A stretch of DNA of 64,000 nt, taken from NCBI GenBank assembly GCA_963821755.1, contig CAWGEX010000002.1, forward strand, positions 248,001-312,000. The letters are read 5' to 3'. Below the pieces are notes generated by a model that was given only the letters and a program-made list of their open reading frames with translations, searched no databases and was not told where the DNA came from. The DNA comes from Bog-473 sp963821755 (GTDB taxonomy: Bacteria > Actinomycetota > Acidimicrobiia > Acidimicrobiales > RAAP-2). Below, one piece after another: positions 1 to 7,855 of this stretch. The translations under genes and the position numbers were made by a program. Within the stretch, counting starts at the first letter, position 1. The number at the start of each line of letters is the position of its first letter.

Positions 1-1346
1 GGCGACTGAAAAACCCCCTCCATCTCGACGATGCCATCGGGAGCTTTCTGGATGTTTGCCGTTATATCGGCGAGCGTCATCTGACTCTGATGCGACCCGC
101 TAGCTACAGTCAGACCGTTAATAGTGCCAAAAACTATCGTCAGAAGCACTACTCCTGCCATTACCATTCGAAGAATTGGCCATGACAACCATTCGGATCG
201 CCTCGCCTTCAGCTGAGATGTGGGAGGGCTGAGCAATGCCAGGTAGCACCCAACTACGATCAGGAGATCAAATGTCGTGTACTGCGTCTTGCCGGCGAAT
301 GACAATCCGCCATTAACTCGGCCAGCAGTGAAGGTCGCTACGAACAGCAATCCGAAGCAAATCAGAGCGACACCAATTGAGCTACCACTTCGTTCACCTC
401 GGCGAAGACCGCGGGTGACTAGCACCCAGCACGCGACCGCAAAAATGACGACTCCCAGCACGAGGACGGCCACGTTGCCGGCATGAGGATCGGAGAGCTG
501 CGCTCCCACTACATCACCGATGGCAAGGAAGAAAAATCTGATCGCCAGGGTAGGATGGGTGAGCCAGTAGGAATTTCCTTCCGCCAAATTGTAGTTATGG
601 AAATACGCGGCTCCGGTTACCGCGGCAGAGGCGATCCAGGCGAACACAACACCCCTGGAGCACCGCCGATGGTAAAGGACCACCAGACCGACAGGCCAGA
701 TGAAGAGGCCCTCAAACGCGGAGAGGCTTCCGACGACGGCCGCGGCGATCGATCCAGCCAGAGCCAGCTTTGTCAGATCCGCTCTGTCGAGGAGGAATAG
801 AGCCACCGCAAACGCCAGCATGGCAAGGTACCAGGACAACTGAAAACCAAATAGTGTGCTCCCGGCTTGGACGAACGAGAGCAACACAAAGGCCACGGGG
901 CAGTAGTAGATCCAGGGCGTTGACTGGGAGGAACGCTTATCAGCCAGGATAAGCAGCACGATTGCGACACAGAGCACAACTCCGCTCAGGTATTCCTCGA
1001 AGAGGATATTGAAGTGTGTTGTGTGCGCAAGAAGAAGCACGATGAGATTTGGAACAAACAACCGGTGCTCGGAGTGCTGGGCCCAGAGTGTACTGAAGCT
1101 AAGCCCATGCCTTATTAGATCAACGTTGTACCATTGGTCGGCATAGATTGTGTTTACGCCGTAGTGGTGGATTAGCCAAAAGTACGCCGCTATCGGCAAG
1201 GCGAAGCCGAGTATCGCAAGGGCACTGAGCGCACGTTGCGTGGACGAGGACTGCTTGGCTCCGTCGGACTCCAAGGGCAGGTGCGCTCGTGCCTCAGGCG
1301 ACCGGGCCGCTTGCCGGTCCGAGATGCCTTCAAACGTTTGCTCCAT
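1..1346 (-). CDS. Polytopic membrane protein, GT-C-like, paralogue of the next gene (3' end cut by window edge)
   Basis: An open frame runs without a stop from an ATG at 1344-1346 to the left edge, giving at least 447 codons; the C-terminus lies outside the window. The protein has a roughly 45-residue polar N-terminus and then many hydrophobic segments. It aligns along its length with the protein at 2005-3861: shared stretches include 'YADQWYNV' versus 'YYDQWDNV', 'TLFGFQLSWYL' versus 'TLFGFQLAWYL', and 'VALICFGLLFV' versus 'PALICFGVLFA'. The order of hydrophobic segments and the Gln/Trp/His-rich loop after TM1 suggest a GT-C-type membrane glycosyltransferase or cell-envelope protein, but no catalytic motif proves it. 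The two genes form a diverged tandem duplication on the same strand. No clear ribosome binding site is seen. Existence is well supported; function is inference. Confidence 0.8.
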   Translation of the reverse strand, partial: MEQTFEGISDRQAARSPEARAHLPLESDGAKQSSSTQRALSALAILGFALPIAAYFWLIHHYGVNTIYADQWYNVDLIRHGLSFSTLWAQHSEHRLFVPNLIVLLLAHTTHFNILFEEYLSGVVLCVAIVLLILADKRSSQSTPWIYYCPVAFVLLSFVQAGSTLFGFQLSWYLAMLAFAVALFLLDRADLTKLALAGSIAAAVVGSLSAFEGLFIWPVGLVVLYHRRCSRGVVFAWIASAAVTGAAYFHNYNLAEGNSYWLTHPTLAIRFFFLAIGDVVGAQLSDPHAGNVAVLVLGVVIFAVACWVLVTRGLRRGERSGSSIGVALICFGLLFVATFTAGRVNGGLSFAGKTQYTTFDLLIVVGCYLALLSPPTSQLKARRSEWLSWPILRMVMAGVVLLTIVFGTINGLTVASGSHQSQMTLADITANIQKAPDGIVEMEGVFQS

Positions 1347-1468
1347 CTGCCCCCCAAGCGAGCATTCGGGTTCGGCTTTATGCGCCAAGCCGCCGAGCCG
1401 GGAGCCGGCGGGAGGTCATCAAAAGTGAACCACCGCGATGGTATGGGAAATTTCGGCCCGTCGCTCCG

Positions 1469-1651
1469 ATGACAGCGCTCTACCGGGCGGCCCGCGACCT
1501 TGGCAACGTCCAGACGGCCCGAGGCGGCCCAACGTCCTACGGCAATCGGGTGGTGCGACGCAAGGTCTACCGGACCACCAACGGGGTCAATAGGCGGGTG
1601 AAGGAGCTTGGCCACCGACGGCAACCAATGGATGGCGGGGATTCACCCTGA
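1469..1651 (+). CDS. Small basic hypothetical protein (about 60 aa)
   Basis: This short frame begins MTALYRAARDLGNVQ and is rich in Arg and Lys ('NRVVRRKVYRTTN'). The pattern recalls small basic proteins common in actinobacterial genomes that start with LYxAAR-x-LNDV-like sequence; this is recognition from memory, not a search. It lies between the start of the minus-strand membrane gene and a regulator relic. Its last codons and stop lie inside the left arm of a 72-bp inverted-repeat element, so the original C-terminus may have been replaced by an insertion. There is no strong ribosome binding site. Confidence 0.4.
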   Translation: MTALYRAARDLGNVQTARGGPTSYGNRVVRRKVYRTTNGVNRRVKELGHRRQPMDGGDSP

Positions 1652-1708
1652 CTCCGAAGTGGCCAGGTGCGTGCCGCCGGACCTGTACGAGGGTCAGAGT
1701 GAATCCCC
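1637..1708. repeat. 72-bp element with 16-bp imperfect terminal inverted repeats
   Basis: The left arm GGGGATTCACCCTGAC (1637-1652) is matched by the right arm GTCAGAGTGAATCCCC (1693-1708), with 15 of 16 positions complementary. The 40-bp centre has no coding sense. The size and terminal position suggest a miniature inverted-repeat element or a large hairpin. It overlaps the 3' end of the small gene at 1469-1651. No target-site duplication is obvious. Confidence 0.5.
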
Positions 1709-1816
1709 GTAGGGATGGTAGGCATCCTTCGTCCCAGCCCCGTCCGCGTTGGTGAGTGGGACGGATGGGCCGTTCGGAGTTAGTGCCACGCACGTCCTCG
1801 CCTTGATTGATTGACC

Positions 1817-1990
1817 TCATTCCGCCGACCACTCCAGTCCATCGACAAGGTCCGCCGGATTCAGCTCTAGACCCTCGGCAAGGCAAGCAAGCTCGACAGA
1901 CTCAGGTAGCGTTCTCCCCGCTCCATGAAGCCGACGAACGTGAGGTGCAGGCCTATGCGCTCGGCCAGTGCCATATCGGTGCGGACCACC
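1817..1990 (-). pseudogene. Relic of an XRE-family helix-turn-helix regulator
   Basis: Two frames join into a typical Cro/C1-type HTH. The upstream frame reads 'ALAERIGLHLTFVGFMERGE' and then 'LSLSSLL'. Near 1893 the frame breaks and the other frame continues 'LAEGLELNPADLVDGLEW' to a stop at 1817. The order matches the recognition helix and C-terminal helix of small XRE regulators ('ERGERNLSLSSLLRLAEGL' type). The N-terminal helix is missing: an in-frame stop lies just upstream and the region abuts the end of the membrane protein gene. Truncation plus frameshift make a functional product unlikely. Confidence 0.6.
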
Positions 1991-2004
1991 TTCCCCTATG
2001 GCCC

Positions 2005-3861
2005 TCATCTCGTTGTGTCGTTCTTCACCGTGACCCGTACGGCCCGGCTCGTGCTCACGTGCCCGGTTGCGTCGTGGGCGACGCTCTGCACAGTGTAGAT
2101 CCCGTTTGCGGAGTCCTTGGAGTTCCACTCTCCCAAATACCCGTAGAGGAAGCGCCCACCATGAAGGACTTCCGAGCCGCCCGAGCCTTTGATCTCAAAC
2201 TCCACGCTGCTTATGTGATAGCTACCAGTCGCCGTCGCAACTAGATACACCAGCCCTCGAAGAACGGCGCCGCTGGTCGGCTTTCCCACAGTGGTTACGA
2301 GAGGCACGGACTGCTGCGCCTCGGGGAGTTTCACACGCGCAAGGCGTGCGCCTTCGCTCGTCGCGAAAAAGCTGAGGCCGTTGTCTTTCGCTGCTTCCGC
2401 CAGACTACGAATGTTGTCGGCGCCAATGGACTGGTTCGGGAAGAGGGCAGAGGTGATGAGACTGTCTGGCGCGTCCTCAGCGTGGGTGGCAACCAATGCC
2501 GCACGTTGTTGGACCTGTCGCCAACCTCTGCCCGCGTCGATACCGTTCTCGGCACCGCTTATGACCACCCAGACAATGAGAAGGAAGGCAAGAAGGCGCA
2601 GACCTTCGAGAACTCGCTGTCCGAATGGTCTTTGAGCTGTCCTTCCGGACGCATCGACCACGTGGCCAATTGCGTTGACCTCACCCGCCGCTATCGTCGC
2701 ATCGTCAGTTTGAGAAGTGGGCCATCGTTCGAGAAGGCAGAGGTAGCAACCAGCGAGGATCAGTAGATTGAAGGTCGCGTAACGAGACTGCGATGCAGCG
2801 GAGAGCCCGAGGTGACTTCGGCCAAGCGTGACGGTCACGGCGAAGAGCACGCCGAAGCAGATCAGGGCAGGTCCAACTGGACTCTTTGAAGGTCGGGTGC
2901 TCCGCCTGTAGACGATCAAGGACACTGCAGCGAGCAGAACAACGGTGACACCCATCACAACGATCAGAGGGTCTGAGGCGCCTGGGCTCTGGGCAAGCGG
3001 CTTCCCCAGTATGTCGCCGACGTTGAACAAGAAGAATTCGATTACCGACCATGGATGCGCGAACAGGTAGCCGCTTCCCCCGGAACCTGTTCCATAGAAA
3101 TGAAAATGGTAGAAGTACACGATCGTGGTCACGATGGCCGATGCGAGCCATGTCAATAGAAATGCTCGTGGGCGGTGCTTCAAGAGCAAGACGACGAGAC
3201 CGGCTGGCCAAATCAAGATTCCCTCTAAGGAGGAGTAGCTCCCTACGACCGCCATTCCAATGGCAGCCAAGAGGCCGAACCAACTCGGCCGGACGGAATC
3301 AAGAAAAAATATCGCTGCAGCGAGGGCCAGAAGGATCAGATACCAGGCAAGTTGGAAGCCAAACAACGTGTCCCCGAACTGGCCGAGGGACAGCATCAGG
3401 AATGCGACCGGGAGATAGACGATCCAGCGTATGGAGACAAGGTCTCGGCGGTGCGCCAGGATGATCAGCGACGTGGCGATCACCAGCAGAACAGCACTCA
3501 AGTACACCTCGATCAGGACATTGAAATGGGTGAGATTCCTCAGTGCGAGAACGGCAAGATTTGGAAAGAGCATGCGGTTCTCGTTGTGCTGGGTCCAAAG
3601 CATGCCCAGGCTTGTATGGCCGGCGTAGGTCGTGAAGCCGAGGTTTGAGTGAGTGAGTAGCGCTACGTTGTCCCACTGGTCGTAATAGATCGCATTCACG
3701 CCGAACGCATGAACGAACCAAACGTACAACGCGACTGGGATGAGCAAAAGCACCGCTGTCACGGGTCGGGTGAAAAATGAAGAGATTCGACCTCTGGTCC
3801 AGGATGGCTGCGCGGCGACTGCAGACTCTGCATGCAGTGCTGAGGTCGGCCGCATAGTCAT
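2005..3861 (-). CDS. Polytopic membrane protein with C-terminal Ig-like domain (GT-C-like, unknown function)
   Basis: The 618-residue protein has about 11-13 hydrophobic segments over residues 30-450 and then a soluble C-terminal part. After TM1 it has the loop 'YYDQWDNVALL' with acidic and aromatic residues, as seen in GT-C glycosyltransferase-like proteins. The last 90 residues ('SSVEFEIKGSGG' ... 'YTVQSVAHDATGHV' ... 'RAVRVTVKN') have the alternating pattern of a bacterial Ig-like/Big fold and would be extracytoplasmic. The ATG start at 3861 leaves a 30-residue cytoplasmic leader. A diverged paralogue lies downstream at 1-1346. A role in cell-envelope polysaccharide or glycolipid assembly is inference; a conserved membrane protein without enzymatic activity is equally possible. 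Confidence 0.85.
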   Translation of the reverse strand: MTMRPTSALHAESAVAAQPSWTRGRISSFFTRPVTAVLLLIPVALYVWFVHAFGVNAIYYDQWDNVALLTHSNLGFTTYAGHTSLGMLWTQHNENRMLFPNLAVLALRNLTHFNVLIEVYLSAVLLVIATSLIILAHRRDLVSIRWIVYLPVAFLMLSLGQFGDTLFGFQLAWYLILLALAAAIFFLDSVRPSWFGLLAAIGMAVVGSYSSLEGILIWPAGLVVLLLKHRPRAFLLTWLASAIVTTIVYFYHFHFYGTGSGGSGYLFAHPWSVIEFFLFNVGDILGKPLAQSPGASDPLIVVMGVTVVLLAAVSLIVYRRSTRPSKSPVGPALICFGVLFAVTVTLGRSHLGLSAASQSRYATFNLLILAGCYLCLLERWPTSQTDDATIAAGEVNAIGHVVDASGRTAQRPFGQRVLEGLRLLAFLLIVWVVISGAENGIDAGRGWRQVQQRAALVATHAEDAPDSLITSALFPNQSIGADNIRSLAEAAKDNGLSFFATSEGARLARVKLPEAQQSVPLVTTVGKPTSGAVLRGLVYLVATATGSYHISSVEFEIKGSGGSEVLHGGRFLYGYLGEWNSKDSANGIYTVQSVAHDATGHVSTSRAVRVTVKNDTTR

Positions 3862-4388
3862 CGCAACCTAGTCTCTTGCAAATAAGAAGGTCGGACCGCT
3901 CGGTTGCGCGGAAAGACGGGCAGTGGCGACGGCCAAAAAGGTCGTTCGCATGTGGGGACGCTTCGAGCCGATCCGGGCTACCCGCCTCATCGTACTGGTC
4001 ATCATCGTGGTCTACACCATTGCTTTTGTAAACCTCAGAAGCCTGCGTTTGGCTCTTGGCCTTCCAGACGGCGATCTAGGTTGCCGCGTCAAATTGACCG
4101 GGACATCATCACCCTCATTCGCTCGAACACGCTGATTTCACCCTCGTTTCCTCCGGGTCGCGATCAACCGACCTTGGTTGAAGGGAGCCGCGGCGCTTGC
4201 CATCGCACGCGTGTTATGCGCTTTATAACGAAAGTGCCCCAATCGCCACCAACGCGGCATCCAAGGGCTCCGCCCGTGACCTGCTCGATTTGCATGGGAC
4301 GAGGCGACGGAAATGTTATTAATGACAATGTCCTGGGGAGCACCACCGACGCATCGACACTCCCACGTGATGTCGAAGACCCTTCTTG
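3862..4388. other. 527-bp intergenic stretch without a convincing gene
   Basis: The stretch separates the membrane protein from the next minus-strand gene and is lower in GC than the rest of the window. The only frame worth noting is 3923-4135 on the plus strand (70 codons), which encodes one hydrophobic helix ('LIVLVIIVVYTIAFV') and then loses protein-like character; it may be the 5' relic of a divergent membrane protein. Nothing else is recognised. Confidence 0.4.
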
Positions 4389-4772
4389 TCAATCGCGAGC
4401 GTCATCGGGAACTTCGCCGTCCAAGCCCCTCTCCACAAGGGCCATGACTGCGCGTAGCCTCAGGTTTGTTTCGTCTAGGTGATCGCCGAGCGCGACGAGT
4501 TCACTTTTGTCGTCCAACGCGTCATTGCTCGTTTCAAGAACGAGGGCAACAAAGCCGTAGCGCCCTGCCACCACTTCGAGCTGAGCACGGCTAGTCAGAT
4601 CAGGACAGGGGTTGGCGGAAAGCCATTGCTGCATTGATCTGAGCGTTAAACGGACATCATCCGTCGAAGCGTCGTCCCTCGGTCTACCAACGTCGGCCGT
4701 GTGAAATTCGGCGCTCGCAGCATCAGCGAGAGGCAGTACGAACCGCTTCGATTCTTCAACCCACGATCGCAT
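4389..4772 (-). CDS. Hypothetical soluble protein
   Basis: This acidic protein of about 127 residues begins MRSWVEESKRFVLP and ends 'VERGLDGEVPDDARD'. It looks mainly helical, with regular Leu/Ala spacing ('TNLRLRAVMALVERGL'). The start at 4772 is preferred because GGGAG lies about 12 nt upstream; an ATG at 4820 would add 16 residues but has no binding site. No known motif is recognised. It stands alone between two disturbed regions, with an IS30 relic upstream. Coding is supported by protein-like composition only. Confidence 0.5.
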   Translation of the reverse strand: MRSWVEESKRFVLPLADAASAEFHTADVGRPRDDASTDDVRLTLRSMQQWLSANPCPDLTSRAQLEVVAGRYGFVALVLETSNDALDDKSELVALGDHLDETNLRLRAVMALVERGLDGEVPDDARD

Positions 4773-5018
4773 CGTCGGTTCACGACTCCCACCATTCCCA
4801 GCATCGACACTGTGGAGCATGGTTTAGCGCGTCGATCCAGCCATGTTTCCAGCGGCAAGGGTAACCAATCGTCCCATCTCTGCCCCCCCAACGAATCTTT
4901 CGGACTTGTCTTCTGATGTTCGGGTCTACCAAACAGATGTGAGCATAGTGTCAAGCGCTGCGAACTCACCCCCAGCGGACCCTCAGGGTCCTCAGCAGAT
5001 CCACAGGGCACCGCCATC

Positions 5019-5060
5019 GAAAATGCGTGTCCCCAGAGTGAAAATGCGTGTCCCCAGAGT
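5019..5060. repeat. Tandem duplication of a 21-bp unit
   Basis: The unit GAAAATGCGTGTCCCCAGAG plus a final T occurs twice without a gap, at 5019-5039 and 5040-5060. It lies just beyond the 3' end of the IS30 relic and may be a trace of an insertion sequence end. Confidence 0.7.
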
Positions 5061-5077
5061 GCTGTGCCCTCAGGCTG

Positions 5078-5365
5078 TCATTGCAACGGCCTCGCGAACG
5101 CCTGAGATGGAGTTATCCAGCCAAGGGGCTTGTCGAGCCTGGTATTGAGCGAGCGGGCGACGGCATCGAGCTCTCGTTGGGTGCTTGCGAAAAGGTCAAA
5201 TGAACGGGCCAGGTATTGACACGGCAGCCCATTGGTATTCTCGTTGCTTTCTCTTTGCCAGAGGCTCTTTGGGGTAAGTAAAATAGATGTGGATTCCCGT
5301 CTCGATGATGAATTCAGTGTGTTGGGCCATCTCTGCTCCTTTCCCAGGTGATGGATCGACGTAGT
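5078..5365 (-). mobile_element. IS30-family transposase relic (3' part, multiple frameshifts)
   Basis: Three minus-strand frames together give the C-terminal third of an IS30-type DDE transposase. First comes 'RRSITWE' near 5360, then 'GAEMAQHTEFIIETGIHIYF', then 'SLWQRESNENTNGL', 'TQRELDAVARSLNTR' and 'LGWITPSQAFA' to the stop at 5078. The WQR-x-SNENTNGL segment carries the last catalytic Glu region of IS30 enzymes. At least two frame changes (near 5340 and 5262) and loss of the N-terminal HTH and first two Asp residues make it non-functional. Confidence 0.8.
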
Positions 5366-5409
5366 GCGCCGACGTGTACCAGGACCAACAGGAAATAGGG
5401 CGTGCGAGA

Positions 5410-5439
5410 CCAACCCCGACCCCCGTGGGTCGGCGTTGG
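5410..5439. terminator. Strong hairpin (possible terminator, no U-tract)
   Basis: CCAACCCCGACCC (5410-5422) pairs with GGGTCGGCGTTGG (5427-5439) around a CCGT loop, a 13-bp stem with one C/C mismatch. It lies between the lipoprotein gene end and the IS30 relic. Neither side has a T-run, so termination is only a possibility. Confidence 0.45.
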
Positions 5440-5580
5440 GGCTATGTCCAGTGGATGCGCACCGATTGCTCAGCCCTCGAGCTCATCGGGCTACCGGACC
5501 CGGGTGTTCGCAGCCCGATGACAATCGGTCCCGATACTGAGGCGGACCTGGCGCACTCCGATCGATCATCCGTTGGACGC

Positions 5581-6087
5581 TCATGGGCATGGTGGGGTCA
5601 CGTCCGGCAAGGGTGAGTCCCAGATATCGGTTGCTGTAAATAGCAGACCAGAGGCCGTCGCCCCGCTCCCCGTGCAATACGAAACGTTTTGCGGATTGCT
5701 CAGACTGACCGTGTAACGCTGAGCAGTGAGCGTGCCTTTTGCGCAGTCATTTGTGACCAGTGTGCCGTTGCCTATGGCGACGTTGGCGGTCCATGAAGTC
5801 CATGAGATATTTCTGACATAGTTGCTGCAAACAGGCGTGCACCAGTGCAGGGTGGTGGGTTTGTATACCGGTGGACCTGAGCAGACCACTACCAGCGGCG
5901 TGGGTGGTCGTGCCGCCGTCGTTGGGGGCGGTGTGGTGGTGGTCGTCGTTGTTGTCGTGGGCAATGTAGTGGTCGTTGTGGTCGAGTGCGATTGAGACGC
6001 CTTGCTGGAGGCCTCGGGGTTCGAGCTACATGCAACCGCCGCCAGTGCGATTCCCGCTAGTGCAAAACAGATCTTTGGCGATCTCAT
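5581..6087 (-). CDS. Secreted lipoprotein with Thr-rich linker
   Basis: The predicted protein (168 residues from MRSPK) has a lipoprotein signal peptide with the lipobox 'LAAVAC'. A low-complexity linker of Ser/Thr/Pro runs ('TTTTTTLP', 'TTTTTTTTTPPPTT') follows. The globular domain of about 110 residues has six cysteines ('VVVCSG', 'HWCTPVCSN', 'TNDCAKG', 'SYCTGSG', 'TPPCP'), probably forming disulfides. The start at 6087 places the basic residues and hydrophobic core correctly; an upstream ATG at 6111 would spoil the signal. The gene start overlaps the end of the SRAP relic by 4 nt. Function unknown; it is likely anchored on the outer face of the membrane. Confidence 0.75.
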   Translation of the reverse strand: MRSPKICFALAGIALAAVACSSNPEASSKASQSHSTTTTTTLPTTTTTTTTTPPPTTAARPPTPLVVVCSGPPVYKPTTLHWCTPVCSNYVRNISWTSWTANVAIGNGTLVTNDCAKGTLTAQRYTVSLSNPQNVSYCTGSGATASGLLFTATDIWDSPLPDVTPPCP

Positions 6088-6313
6088 TCGCTGTTCAACT
6101 CCAGCAGACATTCGCCGTCGTTGGTGACCTTCCCCACGTCCTTATTTCCGGGTAGTGCTCCAGCGTGCCCTTCTTGGCCGGTCTGAGCAGGCCCTGCAAT
6201 TCGCCAAGGTTCTCTAACCCAGGATTGAGCCACTTGACGCTCTGCGGAGTGACGGCCTGGAGGAACCGGGCCACCTTGGCGGGCTCGGCGTACAGGGCGA
6301 ATCGGCCGCACAT
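6084..6313 (-). pseudogene. Internally deleted SRAP (YedK/HMCES-like) gene copy
   Basis: The relic starts with 'MCGRFALYAEPAKVARFLQA', almost identical to the intact SRAP gene at 6959-7654, and then jumps to 'WLNPGLENLGELQGLL' and 'PAKKGTLEHYP', which are close to the C-terminal end of the intact protein. About 135 codons that hold the catalytic Asn, Glu and His are missing. After 'LEHYP' the frame shifts: the homologous tail 'KDVGKVTNDGECLLELNSE' is in another frame and ends at 6084. It is a decayed tandem copy; only Cys2 of the active site remains. Confidence 0.85.
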
Positions 6314-6412
6314 AGGGCCACATTACGCGTGTGAGCCTCGTGTTGAAGCCTCACGTTGGTCCCGAGCGGGCTCAAATGAGACCTTGCAACAGCTAGGCAG
6401 GAGATGGTCAGC

Positions 6413-6628
6413 ATGAGTGACACTTCGCAGAGACCTGCCTGGTGCGTCGCTGAGTACCAATCCAGGTGTTGCACGCCGAGCGACGAGGGCCATTTCGATG
6501 TGGCACAGGGGGAAACTCGAGGCAAAATCCCTTATCTCTGGGTGTTAACAACGAACGGCCACGTCGAACTGGAAGGCCCCAGCCATCCCCTTGCGACCAT
6601 GATGCAACTGCTCACACCGGGCACTTGA
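6413..6628 (+). CDS. Small hypothetical protein (weak)
   Basis: This frame of 71 codons starts MSDTSQRPAWCVAEY, with an AGGAG about 10 nt before the ATG at 6413. It includes 'KIPYLWVLTTNGHVELEGP', which is protein-like, and two Cys. No family is recognised. It lies between the two SRAP copies on the opposite strand. Confidence 0.35.
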   Translation: MSDTSQRPAWCVAEYQSRCCTPSDEGHFDVAQGETRGKIPYLWVLTTNGHVELEGPSHPLATMMQLLTPGT

Positions 6629-6655
6629 TTCCGTGTGGCATGGCCCGAGGGTGTG

Positions 6656-6895
6656 TCAGACGCGCCACAGCCGGTCGATAATCCGGTGGAGGATTTCTTC
6701 GACGGGGTCCTCAGGGAATGCTCGACAATATTCCGGACCCAGACCTCGACGCTGCAGGTACTCCAGCGCGTCGACCCGGAATAGCTCGACCTCTTCGTGA
6801 GTCTCGGCACGCCGGATGGCGGTGGCGATCCCGTCGGCACCCACGGCCGTGAGGTCGTCAGCGAGGAACCAATCCTCAATGTGTTTCGCGCTCAT
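6656..6895 (-). CDS. Small acidic hypothetical protein
   Basis: The 79-residue product begins MSAKHIEDWFLADDLTAVG and is rich in Glu and Asp with a helical pattern ('THEEVELFRVDALEYLQRR', 'PVEEILHRIIDRLWRV'). It is soluble and has no known motif. It lies just downstream of the intact SRAP gene on the same strand, separated by about 60 bp that contain an inverted repeat. No ribosome binding site is evident. Composition supports coding, but the function cannot be stated. Confidence 0.55.
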   Translation of the reverse strand: MSAKHIEDWFLADDLTAVGADGIATAIRRAETHEEVELFRVDALEYLQRRGLGPEYCRAFPEDPVEEILHRIIDRLWRV

Positions 6896-6918
6896 TGGCC
6901 GCCATGGTAAAAATCCAC

Positions 6919-6952
6919 CGTCCCAGCGCTGTCCCCCACTGGAGGTGGGACG
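6919..6952. repeat. Inverted repeat CGTCCCA/TGGGACG, second copy at 1730-1763
   Basis: CGTCCCAGC (from 6919) and TGGGACGGATGGGC (from 6946) form 7-bp complementary arms. The same arms, with the same outer extension GGATGGGC, occur at 1730-1763. This copy lies 7 bp downstream of the SRAP stop codon. It may be a terminator or a dispersed short repeat. Confidence 0.45.
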
Positions 6953-6958
6953 GATGGG

Positions 6959-7654
6959 CTATCCGCTGTTCAACTCCAGCAGATATTTACCGTTGTTGGT
7001 GACCTTCCCCACGTCCTTACTGACCGGGTAGTGCTCCAGCGTTCCCTTCTTGGCCGGCTTGAGCAGGCCCTGCAATTCATCAAGGTCCTCGAGCCCGGGG
7101 TTGACCCACTGATCCCACGTGTCCTTCTCCAAGATCACGGGCATCCGGTTGTGGATCTCATGCATGTCAGGGTTGTCCGAGGTCGTGATGATGGTGGCCG
7201 ATGGCATCCATTCGTCGTCAGGCGCCTTCCAGTACTCGCAGAGTCCGGCGAAGACGATGGGCTCACCGTCGGTGCGTCGGAAGGCATTAGGTACCTTGGG
7301 GCCTCCCGTTTTCGTCCACTCGTAGAAGGCGTCGGCCGGGATCAGGATCCGCTTCCCAGTCGTGAAGGCGTGGCGGAACATGGGTTGGGTGGCCACCGTC
7401 TCGGCCCGGGCGTTGAAGGCCCGGTTGCCCACCGATGGGTCCTTGGCCCAGAAGGGCACCAGTCCCCACCGGTAGAGCTCGAGGCTCCGGGTGATCTCGC
7501 CGTTGTCATCGACCCGTTCACGGGCCCCCACGATGCGCTCGGTCGGCGGGATGTTCCAGCTTGGCTGCCAGTCATCCTTGACGCCCTCCGGCGTGGCCTG
7601 GAGGAACCGGGCGACCTTGACGGGCTCGGTGTAGAGGGCGAATCGACCGCACAT
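6959..7654 (-). CDS. SOS response-associated peptidase (SRAP/YedK/HMCES family)
   Basis: SRAP proteins bind abasic sites in single-stranded DNA and form a thiazolidine crosslink through the N-terminal cysteine. The start is placed at 7654 because the family needs Cys at position 2 after Met removal; upstream in-frame codons would bury it. The 231-residue protein has Cys2 (MCGRFALY), Asn81 in 'NRAFNARAET', Glu112 in 'PADAFYEW' and His168 in 'HEIHNRMP', the full active site. Length fits E. coli YedK (about 220). It probably acts on damaged DNA in the cytoplasm. A decayed tandem copy lies downstream at 6084-6313. Confidence 0.93.
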   Translation of the reverse strand: MCGRFALYTEPVKVARFLQATPEGVKDDWQPSWNIPPTERIVGARERVDDNGEITRSLELYRWGLVPFWAKDPSVGNRAFNARAETVATQPMFRHAFTTGKRILIPADAFYEWTKTGGPKVPNAFRRTDGEPIVFAGLCEYWKAPDDEWMPSATIITTSDNPDMHEIHNRMPVILEKDTWDQWVNPGLEDLDELQGLLKPAKKGTLEHYPVSKDVGKVTNNGKYLLELNSG

Positions 7655-7855
7655 GGCCAGGAGCCTACGGCTGGGGTCCCTGCCCTCGGGCACGTGGACC
7701 ACATCTCGGGTCGGCGGTAGCGCATGCATCGAGCATTGGTCGCCCCGAACCGTCGAGTGGGGCGGGGCCTTGTCGTCTCCGTCGTAGGCTGGCAGCCGCA
7801 TGTGGAATCCTCACGCCATCGAGAAGTGGACCAACGCGACGAGGCGGTGCGTCAA

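Noticed and set aside
5410..5560. Possible tRNA-like folding region
   Set aside because: The hairpin is strong, but no acceptor stem, T-loop (GTTCGAAxC) or anticodon arm could be laid out.
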